DNA of 11,766 bases from Gammaproteobacteria bacterium. Its GTDB lineage: Bacteria > Pseudomonadota > Gammaproteobacteria > SZUA-229. The stretch is from positions 1 through 11,766 of the forward strand of contig JARFQK010000177.1 of assembly GCA_029287815.1 (NCBI GenBank). The letters are read 5' to 3'. The notes under the pieces are model-generated. The model did not search any database and was not told the DNA's origin. It saw nothing but the letters and a program-made list of their open reading frames with translations. Of the stretch, positions 1 to 5,559 are shown in pieces. The number at the start of each line of letters is the position of its first letter. Within the stretch, counting starts at the first letter, position 1. The translations under genes were made by a program, and so were the position numbers.

Positions 1-259
1 GAAGTCTTTAAACTTGGTCAGCCCCAAAAATAGAGAGATTAATCTTACTCTTTGCGGCTCCTTCGGGAGCCGTTTACATTTGTACCGAACGTCAGTTAAT
101 GGCCGACATCGGTAATAGATAGCTATGCGATTGCAGGTTGATTAGATTCAAACCGACCGTCTCCTGCTGATCCCTAAGGAGACTGTTACAGCAAAGTGGC
201 ATAAGAGTAATCTAACATTCGGCCTTCGGCCCGATATAGTTATTCCGTCCTGCTTTCAG
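1..259. other. Intergenic region with hairpins
   Basis: No reading frame here looks coding. Besides the UUCG terminator near the left edge there is an inverted repeat GTCTCC (159-164) / GGAGAC (178-183) with a 13-nt loop. A short GGCC-TTC-GGCC palindrome (221-231) lies just past the stop of the minus-strand DUF1254 gene. The second could help end transcription of that operon, but it lacks a T-run in the minus direction, so this is weak. Confidence 0.5.
55..80 (+). terminator. Rho-independent terminator with UUCG tetraloop
   Basis: A perfect 7-bp stem CGGCTCC (55-61) / GGAGCCG (66-72) closes on the very stable TTCG tetraloop (62-65) and is followed by TTTACATTT. The T-rich side is on the plus strand, so it most likely ends a plus-strand gene that lies off the left edge. 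The minus-strand side has no T-run. Confidence 0.7.
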
Positions 260-1768
260 TTAATCAACCAACTCGGGATCACCTGGTATCCAGCTCTGGT
301 CATAGAACGACTCGAGCGGACCGTAGAGGCGGAGGATGGTGTTCCAACCCTTGCCGGGCACGGTTTGGATCCAGTTGCTTTCCTTGCCGTCGGGCGCCTT
401 GGGGCTGAAGTAGATGTCGTAGGAGCCATCTCCATTTGGTTTGGGTGCGTTCTTATCGACGCTACTCAGGCCAGGGAACTGCTGGTCAGTCTGCAGCATC
501 GAACGGGTCTGGTTATCATAAAGCGTGAAGGACCAGAAGTCCTTCGCTGGGATGTCCTTCGGCAGGGTGACCTTGTAGGTCTTGCTGCCGTCGAGCGCGT
601 TGCCCTCCTTGTCGAGGTACGCGATCGCATACTGCGAACCCTTGCCAACGTTCTTCACCGCCATGGCCGGGGTGATGCCGGTAGCGTAGAAGTGCATGTA
701 GGTGCGTGAGTCGAGCAGGCGGGAGCCATCAAGCAGGAAGTCGTAGCGACCCTGGATGAACGGGTTCGTCCATACACGCTTGCCGGGATAGAGGTAGTGG
801 CGTTCGTCCGCAGGGCGAGCGGTCAGCGCCCGGGCCGTGATTGAGCCGACCTTGGCGGCTTCAGTGAGGATCTTCTTCATGCGCTCATCCGGCGCAAACT
901 CCTTGCCCTTCACGATGCCGATCGATGCGATCAGGCCGCGCAGGTCCGGGTCCAGCCCTTCCAGCGGCTCTGCCTGGATGGTCTCATTGAGTTCCTCCCA
1001 GTATCCGAAGTCCATGCGGTGGATAGTGTTGTGGAACTTGCCTGATACGTTTATAAAGTTCATCGCCGGCGGGTTGTCCTTCTTGGAGAGCGGATAGATC
1101 TTGAACTTCTCCTTGGTCGTTTTCACCGCCGGGACGGTCGAACCGTTGACCTGAAAGCCGCGCCAGACCACCCAGTTGCCATAGGTCGAGGTCTTCGCGA
1201 CATGGTAACCCTCTGGGATGTCCCCTTCGTAGCCGGGAGGCACGATCAGAAACTTGCCACCCTTGCCTTTGTCTGGACCGGCGTTGCCAAAGTCGACGAC
1301 GTACTGAAACCAGGCATCATTGATGAAGCCGAGCACATTCGGAGGTGTCTCCATCACCATAGGTTCGTCAGCGAGCTCCATCCAGGTGGCCATATAGACG
1401 GACACGGTATTCGGAGTCAGCCAGAGTGCCTTCGAGTCCATCAGGTCCTCGAAAAGCAGCGCCGTGGTGTTCGGCGGGCCGAACTTGGTCAGGCCGTGCT
1501 CCATCGCATTGAGCGAGGAGATCTGTAACGAGTTGAGGAAGGCCTGGGTAGCCCGCTGGAGGTCGAGATTGTCGTAGACCTTCCGGGTTGTTTTCTTGTC
1601 TGGTACTCCGTCGAAGGACGTTAGTGTTCCGAGCTCGGTTTCGAGTTTGTCGGGTGTGGCGATGCCATCCGGGATCTTGGTGGTCATCTTCATCTTTTGC
1701 GGTTCGGCAACTGCCAATGACGGAACAAGCGCCGCCAGGGCAAACGCTGTCAGGATCGATGTTTTCAT
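260..1768 (-). CDS. Secreted DUF1254/DUF1214 domain protein (502 aa)
   Basis: The protein starts with a clear Sec signal peptide: MKT, a hydrophobic stretch, and a likely cut after the AVA at about residue 21. The N-terminal half (about residues 60-200) fits DUF1254, including a segment reading LTPNTVSVYMATWMEL. The C-terminal part (about 365-490) fits DUF1214, with a FWSFTLYD strand and a closing ILRLYGPL segment. Proteins with this pair of domains are common in proteobacteria and have no firmly established biochemical role; the domains are beta-rich and the protein should sit in the periplasm. An AGAAGA purine stretch precedes the ATG. It lies 23 bp downstream of a second, shorter DUF1254/DUF1214 gene on the same strand, so the two are probably co-transcribed and controlled by the TetR gene in front. 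The family call is from sequence pattern only; the substrate is unknown. Confidence 0.88.
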   Translation of the reverse strand: MKTSILTAFALAALVPSLAVAEPQKMKMTTKIPDGIATPDKLETELGTLTSFDGVPDKKTTRKVYDNLDLQRATQAFLNSLQISSLNAMEHGLTKFGPPNTTALLFEDLMDSKALWLTPNTVSVYMATWMELADEPMVMETPPNVLGFINDAWFQYVVDFGNAGPDKGKGGKFLIVPPGYEGDIPEGYHVAKTSTYGNWVVWRGFQVNGSTVPAVKTTKEKFKIYPLSKKDNPPAMNFINVSGKFHNTIHRMDFGYWEELNETIQAEPLEGLDPDLRGLIASIGIVKGKEFAPDERMKKILTEAAKVGSITARALTARPADERHYLYPGKRVWTNPFIQGRYDFLLDGSRLLDSRTYMHFYATGITPAMAVKNVGKGSQYAIAYLDKEGNALDGSKTYKVTLPKDIPAKDFWSFTLYDNQTRSMLQTDQQFPGLSSVDKNAPKPNGDGSYDIYFSPKAPDGKESNWIQTVPGKGWNTILRLYGPLESFYDQSWIPGDPELVD

Positions 1769-1791
1769 GATTTTTTTCTTCTAAATTTCGT

Positions 1792-2811
1792 TTATTTGAG
1801 TGGCTCGGGCTTCACGGGCTTCCAGGTGTCATCCATTAATTTTTGGCTGATTCCGTAGCTGCGAACGATGTAGTTGAATGGCTTGCCGCTTGAGGAAAGG
1901 TTGTTGATCGCATCTTCCCCGGCATTGAAATGGATGGTGATGGTCCCGTCCTCGTTGGGCTTCCACATCTTGTCGTTGATGTGGGTTTCCCCCTCCATCA
2001 GGTAGCCGTCGGCGTCGTAGAGGGTAAACGAGGTGAAGAACTTGTTGCCTGGATCCTCGAAGGTAATGACGCGGGGCACATCACCGGGCATGGTCTCGGA
2101 GCTCTGGTAGACATTGGTGACACCGAGGACTTTCGGCATTCCTCCCCAACCGGCAGCGTGTGACAGGTCGAGGATGTGTTGATCCACCTCACCGGCCTTG
2201 GCCGCATACGTGAGCGTGATGCCGGAATCGAGGAATTCCTGCTTGTATTCTTTCCGGAGTTTCTCCATCTGCTCCTGGTCGAAGTTGGGTGCTTCGTAAC
2301 CGGCATCCATCATTCCCGTGACCTTGATCTTGTCCTGCGAGGCGTGGGTGATCTTCAGGGACTCCTCCGATTTACGGTCGAGGATCTCGGTGCGGAAGAT
2401 GATCAGTGCGTAGTCTGTATTGACCTTCACTTCGTGATCCTTTCCTTTCTCAACGATGTAGTTGGGAGCAAAACCATCCGAATCGAGAATGTGAGCGGAC
2501 ATGTAGAGATCACTCTCGGGAAGGTGTATGGTGAAGGTCTTGTCGTCGGCTACCTTGACGATGCGGACCGAATAGAGCGTGTCCCAGTTCATACGGACAG
2601 TCGGCGCACCGGGACCGGTTGGAGCCACATCGCGAAGGTGAACGAGCTTGGTATCCGATCCCTTCTTCGCCCAGTTAGTGAAGTTCCAGGCCGTCTCGGC
2701 CTGGGCGAAATTCTCGGTGGTGACCGGAATGGTTTCTACCGCACTAGCAGAAGATGCGAGCAGAATGACTGCAGTCAAAAGCCATTTTAAATTTGGGAAG
2801 GCGGTTTTCAT
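1792..2811 (-). CDS. Secreted DUF1254/DUF1214 domain protein (339 aa)
   Basis: This is a shorter relative of the downstream gene. It has a Sec signal peptide (hydrophobic residues about 9-23, likely cut after ASA at about 24). The DUF1254 part (about 40-150) carries the family-typical NWDTLYS motif near residue 75. The C-terminal DUF1214 part (about 230-330) includes FFTSFTLYDADGY and a final YIVRSYGI strand. No catalytic residues are recognisable. It is 56 bp downstream of the TetR gene and 23 bp upstream of the longer DUF1254 protein, all on the minus strand. The Shine-Dalgarno is weak (TGAG about 8 nt before ATG). The two DUF proteins differ greatly in length and show little obvious identity by eye, so they are probably an old pair working together rather than a recent duplication. 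Confidence 0.88.
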   Translation of the reverse strand: MKTAFPNLKWLLTAVILLASSASAVETIPVTTENFAQAETAWNFTNWAKKGSDTKLVHLRDVAPTGPGAPTVRMNWDTLYSVRIVKVADDKTFTIHLPESDLYMSAHILDSDGFAPNYIVEKGKDHEVKVNTDYALIIFRTEILDRKSEESLKITHASQDKIKVTGMMDAGYEAPNFDQEQMEKLRKEYKQEFLDSGITLTYAAKAGEVDQHILDLSHAAGWGGMPKVLGVTNVYQSSETMPGDVPRVITFEDPGNKFFTSFTLYDADGYLMEGETHINDKMWKPNEDGTITIHFNAGEDAINNLSSSGKPFNYIVRSYGISQKLMDDTWKPVKPEPLK

Positions 2812-2867
2812 ATCAGCTCATTGAGATATGTTTAACCTTGGGTTGTCGGGAAATGCATGCATCCTTT

Positions 2868-3533
2868 TTAGTCATTATTTTTAGTAGTGATTGGAGATGA
2901 CTGGTACAACGTGGATACCCAGAGCCTGGTAACTGACTCAAGGACCAGCTCAGGGTTTTGTCGAGGGTGTCTTCCGAAGGCATGAACGAACAGGTATGCA
3001 TCCATTCGGTTAAGTGCAACAGCTACAGGACGAGCGCTAAATTCCTGTATGAAACCTTCCGCCTGTTGTGCCTCTATGTTAGCAGTTACTGCGTCATCGA
3101 ACTGAGTAAGAAAAGACGACCAGACATTCTCTAGCCGATCATCGATTGTTGATGCATCAGACACAGCCCGCAGGATTGGTCCTTGTTCATAACACACGCG
3201 GACAAGACCAGACAGCGATTCGCGCAGAGTGTCGACCGGATTACCTTCCCGTGAGAACCATGGTGCAGCAACATCAAAAATATCTTCCTCGAGACTCAGC
3301 AACAGAGTCTCCATCAGTGCATAGAGATCGTCGAAGTATCTGTAGAAAGCTGATCTGCAGATGCCTGTGACTTCCATAAGTTCCGCGACCGTCAAGTCGC
3401 GGAAAGGACGAGACCAGAGCAGTTCCAGCGCACCATCAAGTATGGCCTTTCGAGTCCTGTCCGACTTGCGCAACTGTTGTGCTGATTTGGAGGCAGCCTT
3501 TTCAGCGATGTGGGTTAATTTAGAATATGACAC
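2868..3533 (-). CDS. TetR/AcrR-family transcriptional regulator (221 aa)
   Basis: The N-terminal DNA-binding domain spans about residues 22-70: RTRKAILDGALELL forms the first helix, and LTVAELMEVTGICRSAFYRYF is the helix-turn-helix with its typical F-Y-R-Y-F end. The rest (about 75-215) is helical and poorly conserved, as expected for a ligand-binding and dimerisation domain; no ligand can be guessed. The start is a GTG at 3531-3533; no Shine-Dalgarno precedes it, and a TGA closes the frame 27 nt upstream. A TTG at codon 21 is a possible but less likely start. The GTG falls about 7-8 nt after a -10 like hexamer, which suggests a leaderless mRNA. Being first in a row with two secreted DUF1254 proteins, it probably represses itself and them. 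Confidence 0.9.
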   Translation of the reverse strand: MSYSKLTHIAEKAASKSAQQLRKSDRTRKAILDGALELLWSRPFRDLTVAELMEVTGICRSAFYRYFDDLYALMETLLLSLEEDIFDVAAPWFSREGNPVDTLRESLSGLVRVCYEQGPILRAVSDASTIDDRLENVWSSFLTQFDDAVTANIEAQQAEGFIQEFSARPVAVALNRMDAYLFVHAFGRHPRQNPELVLESVTRLWVSTLYQSSPITTKNND

Positions 3534-3561
3534 GACGCCACATATAGTGACGTCGTGTCAT
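3527..3561. promoter_or_regulatory. Paired inverted operator overlapping the TetR promoter and start codon
   Basis: The 35 bp form a near-perfect palindrome: arms 3527-3541 and 3547-3561 match at 14 of 15 positions around a 5-bp centre. Each arm is itself an imperfect dyad of the form TGAC-N5-GTCA (TGACACGACGCCA at 3528-3540; TGACGTCGTGTCA at 3548-3560). The two 13-bp sites have centres 20 bp apart, about two helical turns, so they lie on the same face of the helix. One site fills the spacer between -35 and -10; the other spans the predicted transcription start and the GTG codon. This is what an autorepressing TetR operator would look like; the assignment is inferred. Confidence 0.65.
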
Positions 3562-3569
3562 TTTTTCAA
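3541..3569 (-). promoter_or_regulatory. Predicted promoter of the TetR operon
   Basis: On the minus strand TTGAAA (3564-3569, 5 of 6 to the -35 consensus) is followed by exactly 17 bp and TATATG (3541-3546, 4 of 6 to -10). Transcription would begin at about 3534, at or one base before the GTG start codon at 3533. That explains the missing ribosome binding site. This is a prediction from hexamers only. Confidence 0.5.
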
Positions 3570-4080
3570 GTTGTATATATGACCCAGAAGACAATCACTA
3601 AAAGTCAGTGGGCAGGAATTCGGGATGGGTGACTTGCCCCAATCCCGCTACCAGCGGCTGTAAGGCAAGAACGTCCCGAGTCTGGCCTCAATGGCCGTCT
3701 GCGGGGCTGGCGCTGGCACGGCCATATTCCCTCGTCTTGGGCCGGTACCCGATGCGTCTCGCGCGATTCTGGAAGCGAGTTCTTCGGGCGGCTTTCTGGG
3801 AGCGGTTGAAGGGGGCTTTCGGATGGGAGTCAATTGAGCCCTTGCGGATGGCTGTAAATGGCCGGTAGCTGTCGGAGTTGATCGATTTCCAGGCGGCAAG
3901 TTCGGCGGTCGCAAAGGAGCCAGAAAATGGACGTTGAGATAGCTGCATTAGGGATTCTTGCTATCACCCGCTGCGGATGATCTGCGGGAATCAGCAGTGC
4001 GTGGTCGTGCATGGTACTGCAATGTTGGCAACGGGCGCCCCAGATTGGTTGTATAAAAACACTAACTTACATCTAACGGT
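3570..4080. other. Gene-free, GC-rich stretch of unknown origin
   Basis: Reading frames up to about 88 codons occur on both strands between 3608 and 4012, but they overlap each other, use Arg/Pro/Ser-rich shadow-type codons, lack ribosome binding sites and match no family I recognise. The segment 3608-3960 is visibly GC-rich and turns AT-rich near 4050. It may be the decayed end of a mobile element or a lost gene that abutted the tRNA remnant at 4081. No inverted terminal repeats or transposase motifs were seen. Confidence 0.4.
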
Positions 4081-4130
4081 CGGCTTTCATGATGCTGGGG
4101 TCGGTGGTTCAAGCCCACCCATAGCCACCA
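4081..4130 (+). tRNA. 3' half of tRNA-Met(CAT), remnant
   Basis: From the anticodon arm onward the sequence folds as a tRNA. The anticodon stem CGGCT/TGCTG (4081-4085 / 4093-4097) has one G-T pair and one T-T mismatch next to the loop. The loop TTCATGA has CAT at positions 34-36, and the variable loop is GGGTC. The T stem GGTGG/CCACC (4103-4107 / 4115-4119) encloses the canonical TTCAAGC loop. Then come CATAGCC, a discriminator A and an encoded CCA (4128-4130). The GATG-like stem, GGGTC variable loop and TAGCCACCA end resemble gammaproteobacterial elongator tRNA-Met. The matching 5' acceptor strand GGCTATG and a D arm are absent upstream, so this is not a working tRNA. Such 3' halves are typical of att sites left by integrases that target tRNA genes. 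Confidence 0.7.
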
Positions 4131-4153
4131 TTAATACTCTGAAAATTAACGAG

Positions 4154-4336
4154 TTATGTATTTGTTGTTTTTCTTATCGCTGCGTAGAGCAGATTGTTCC
4201 AGCACAAGTCATCTGTCCCTGTCGAGAGCCTTGCGATAAGGTTACCGACAGGGTCATGCAGCTCGATCGAATTAGATGGTTGTCCGTTCAGCGATCCCGA
4301 GACAATCCAGTATGTGGCGCTGCTCAGCAATTTCAT
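4154..4336 (-). CDS. Possible small ORF, 60 aa, doubtful
   Basis: A frame directly downstream of the broken bfr gene encodes about 60 residues from an ATG at 4334-4336. An in-frame TTG at 4385-4387 would extend it to 77 residues and overlap the tail of bfr. The composition looks more protein-like than the other frames here (for example HDPVGNLIARLSTGTDD), but there is no Shine-Dalgarno, no recognised family and no signal peptide. The 37-nt hairpin lies inside it. It may be the remnant of a longer gene that followed bfr, or chance. Confidence 0.2.
   Translation of the reverse strand: MKLLSSATYWIVSGSLNGQPSNSIELHDPVGNLIARLSTGTDDLCWNNLLYAAIRKTTNT
4217..4253. other. 37-nt imperfect hairpin
   Basis: Outer arms CCCTGTCG (4217-4224) and CGACAGGG (4246-4253) pair perfectly over 8 bp. 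After a 2x2 internal loop, AGCCTT (4227-4232) pairs with AAGGTT (4238-4243), with one G-T pair, around a 5-nt loop. There is no T-run on either side, so it is not a standard terminator. It could be a structured RNA element, a protein-binding palindrome or part of a mobile-element end. It lies in the gene-poor stretch between the tRNA remnant and the broken bfr gene. Confidence 0.45.
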
Positions 4337-4390
4337 TTGGAGTGAACAGGTCCTGTTTTTCAACCTGATAAAATTTCCGTTACCCAACCG

Positions 4391-4724
4391 TTACATCTGC
4401 AATTGCAGGCAATTCTTCAAACCGACTTTGTCAATCAGGCTCTGCTGTTGTTCGAGCCAGTAGATGTGATCCGTTTCTGTGCCATCGAGTAATTTTTCGA
4501 GGATTCCCCGGGTTTCATAATCCTTTTCTTTTTCGCAAAGCAGGACGCGATAAGCTCGTCGGGGTGTTTCATGTCCTAGATGGATTTCTTGTAGCATTTT
4601 TCATTGAGTTCGTCGAAATCCCAGTTGCCATACATGCGAGCACGCAGGAAATGCTGGTTGATCGCGGTGAGTTCGGTTTGGAGCACCCCATTGTGGAGTT
4701 TGATGGTTTGGCGTCACCTTTCAT
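4391..4724 (-). pseudogene. bfr: Bacterioferritin pseudogene (frameshift, nonsense, internal deletion)
   Basis: Bacterioferritin is a 24-mer heme-containing iron store of about 155-160 aa. Here its pieces occur in different frames. An ATG at 4722-4724 gives MKGDAKPSN, the usual Bfr start (MKGD.K). After a one-base shift the frame reads NGVLQTELTAINQHFLRARM and on to CYKKSI. A TAG at 4575-4577 then replaces the codon before DMKHPDELI, where intact proteins have a residue in I-x-(E/D)-MKHAD. About 50 codons (helix B to the start of helix D) are missing. A third frame continues EKDYETRGILEKLLDG, TETDHIYWLE and DKVGLKNCLQLQM to the stop TAA at 4391-4393. Ligand positions that survive include Glu18, Met52 (heme), His54, Glu127 and His130 in E. 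coli numbering; Glu51 reads as Asp. About 105 codons remain in all. It stands divergently beside intact bfd. Confidence 0.88.
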
Positions 4725-4750
4725 TCGGGACTCCAGCATTGGGGGACTCC
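4722..4750 (-). repeat. Tandem duplication of ribosome site plus ATG at the bfr start
   Basis: On the minus strand GGAGTCCCCCAATG (4737-4750) is followed two bases later by GGAGTCCCGAATG (4722-4734). Each copy has a GGAG Shine-Dalgarno and an ATG, and the two ATGs are in frame, 15 nt apart. It looks like a short tandem duplication with later change, and marks two possible starts for the ancestral bfr. Confidence 0.55.
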
Positions 4751-4874
4751 GGATGGTTGTGTTGCTGGTTGGCTTACCCGACGGAAACGGGTTGGGCTGG
4801 CTGATTGGTCGTTCATCAAAGTGTATCGCCGGGCGGGGCAAAGAACAAACATAACTGCCTGAAATAAAATAAAT

Positions 4875-4904
4875 ATTGTCAATAACGAGAATGGGTTTGA
4901 CAAT
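4875..4904 (-). promoter_or_regulatory. Candidate promoter of the broken bfr gene
   Basis: On the minus strand TTGTCA (4899-4904) lies 17 bp before GACAAT (4875-4880), 5 of 6 and 4 of 6 matches to -35 and -10. It overlaps the Fur-box-like site and runs back-to-back with the bfd promoter, so both genes could once have responded to iron together. Confidence 0.35.
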
Positions 4905-4911
4905 CATTCTC
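4887..4911. promoter_or_regulatory. Fur-box-like operator between bfr remnant and bfd
   Basis: Positions 4893-4911 match 13 of 19 bases of the Fur consensus (GATAATGATAATCATTATC), best in the right half GACAATCATT. The region also has a perfect inverted repeat GAGAATG (4887-4893) / CATTCTC (4905-4911). It covers the -35 element of bfd and of the divergent bfr promoter, where Fur repression would be expected. Iron-controlled bfd is well known in other bacteria; the site here is inferred. Confidence 0.6.
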
Positions 4912-4925
4912 ATTTGTTCTTAAAT
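4897..4925 (+). promoter_or_regulatory. Promoter of bfd
   Basis: A perfect -35 hexamer TTGACA (4897-4902) is followed by 17 bp and TTAAAT (4920-4925, 4 of 6). The start of transcription would be near 4932, giving a leader of about 25 nt that contains purine-rich AAGG and AGG stretches 5-13 nt before the bfd ATG. The -35 is embedded in the Fur-like site. Confidence 0.6.
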
Positions 4926-4956
4926 AACATGTATTCCAACTTAAGGGTCAGGTCAC

Positions 4957-5169
4957 ATGTACGTATGTATCTGTAGAGCAGTCACCGATGGCCAGATTCG
5001 TGCGGCTGTTGAGGATGGCATCACAAGTATGCGCGCGCTGCGCGATACCCTGGGTTGTTCTGGTCAGTGCGGCAAGTGTGCAAGTCAGGTCAAGCAGATT
5101 CGCGATGAGGCGGTAGGCTCAATGGATATGGGCGATGGCAATGTCATCCCCATTTTTGCTTTAGCTTGA
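4957..5169 (+). CDS. bfd: Bacterioferritin-associated ferredoxin
   Basis: Bfd is a small [2Fe-2S] protein that docks on bacterioferritin and passes electrons through its heme so that stored Fe3+ leaves as Fe2+. At 70 aa it is close to the usual 64-73 aa. It has the full cluster ligand set C4-x-C6 (MYVCICRAVTD) and C38-x2-C41 (GQCGKC); C34 is an additional cysteine. The fold is one BFD-type [2Fe-2S] domain (about 2-50), with a short tail after it. The ATG is supported by the universally conserved MYVC start. A strong promoter with a Fur-like site lies just upstream. The gene is intact although its natural partner, the divergent bfr, is ruined, so its current partner must be encoded elsewhere if it still functions. 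It is separated from feoA by 162 bp. Confidence 0.95.
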   Translation: MYVCICRAVTDGQIRAAVEDGITSMRALRDTLGCSGQCGKCASQVKQIRDEAVGSMDMGDGNVIPIFALA

Positions 5170-5246
5170 TTTATCGAGGTACCAGCGTTTCTCAGATCAT
5201 TCATCGCAAGTTTTGATCGGCTGGAGTCGATTCGAACTGCTGTAAT

Positions 5247-5293
5247 TTGCAATAGGCTTTTTTCAGAAGATACATACTGTCATTTTCATTTAC
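5247..5293 (+). promoter_or_regulatory. Candidate feo promoter with weak Fur-like site
   Basis: TTGCAA (5247-5252) lies 18 bp before TACATA (5271-5276). Immediately after it, 5275-5293 read on the minus strand match 11 of 19 Fur-box positions, with the repeated AATGA/AATGAC pattern. Feo operons are commonly Fur-controlled, but neither element is strong. An independent feoA promoter is plausible given the 162-bp gap after bfd. Confidence 0.3.
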
Positions 5294-5331
5294 GTTATTA
5301 ACAAGCCTGGCTACACATTATCATCCCGCGT

Positions 5332-5559
5332 ATGACACTTGCAGAACTCAAAACAGGACAGAAGGCCGTGGTATCGGGTTTTAAAGAATACAGTCCGCTG
5401 ACTCAGCGCATCATGCAACTCGGGGTTCTCGAAGATACCGTTCTGGAAGTATTGCGCCGTGCCCCGGCAGGAGATCCAATCGAGATCCGATTGCTGGGTT
5501 ATGCACTTTCCTTACGACAGAGTGAAGCTTCACTGATCGAGCTCAGAGATATTCGGTGA
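5332..5559 (+). CDS. feoA: Ferrous iron transport protein A
   Basis: FeoA is a small cytoplasmic SH3-like protein that supports FeoB-mediated Fe2+ uptake. The 75-aa length is normal. It shows the family pattern: MTLAELKTGQKAVV at the start, a LTQRIMQLGVLEDTVLEVLRRAPAGDP core and a closing IEIRLLGYALSLRQSEASLIEL strand, spanning the whole protein. The ATG fits the family start although no clear Shine-Dalgarno precedes it. Its TGA overlaps the GTG start of feoB (GTGA), which indicates translational coupling. Confidence 0.95.
   Translation: MTLAELKTGQKAVVSGFKEYSPLTQRIMQLGVLEDTVLEVLRRAPAGDPIEIRLLGYALSLRQSEASLIELRDIR

Noticed and set aside
3527..3566. Palindrome followed by TTTTTT as a plus-strand rho-independent terminator
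   Set aside because: No plus-strand gene ends here, the palindrome overlaps the start and predicted promoter of the minus-strand tetR gene, and its arms are dyads themselves. An operator explains it better.
3608..3868. Plus-strand ORF of 86 codons from GTG, and overlapping minus-strand frames up to 4012
   Set aside because: There is no ribosome site and no recognisable family, the frames overlap on both strands and are Arg/Trp- or Pro/Arg-rich in the manner of GC-rich shadow frames.
4020..4130. A complete tRNA-Met, possibly with an intron
   Set aside because: No 5' strand pairing with CATAGCC and no D arm could be found within about 150 nt upstream; a faint CAG-TTGGTT-like segment near 4040 is not enough.
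3977..4345. Plus-strand ORF of 122 codons
   Set aside because: It reads straight through the tRNA-Met remnant and the 37-nt hairpin, has a high Cys content and no ribosome site or family similarity; probably chance.
4564..4913. ORFs across the bfr 5' region on both strands (96 and 114 codons)
   Set aside because: The minus one is the first reading frame of the bfr remnant extended through its promoter; the plus ones are its antisense shadows.
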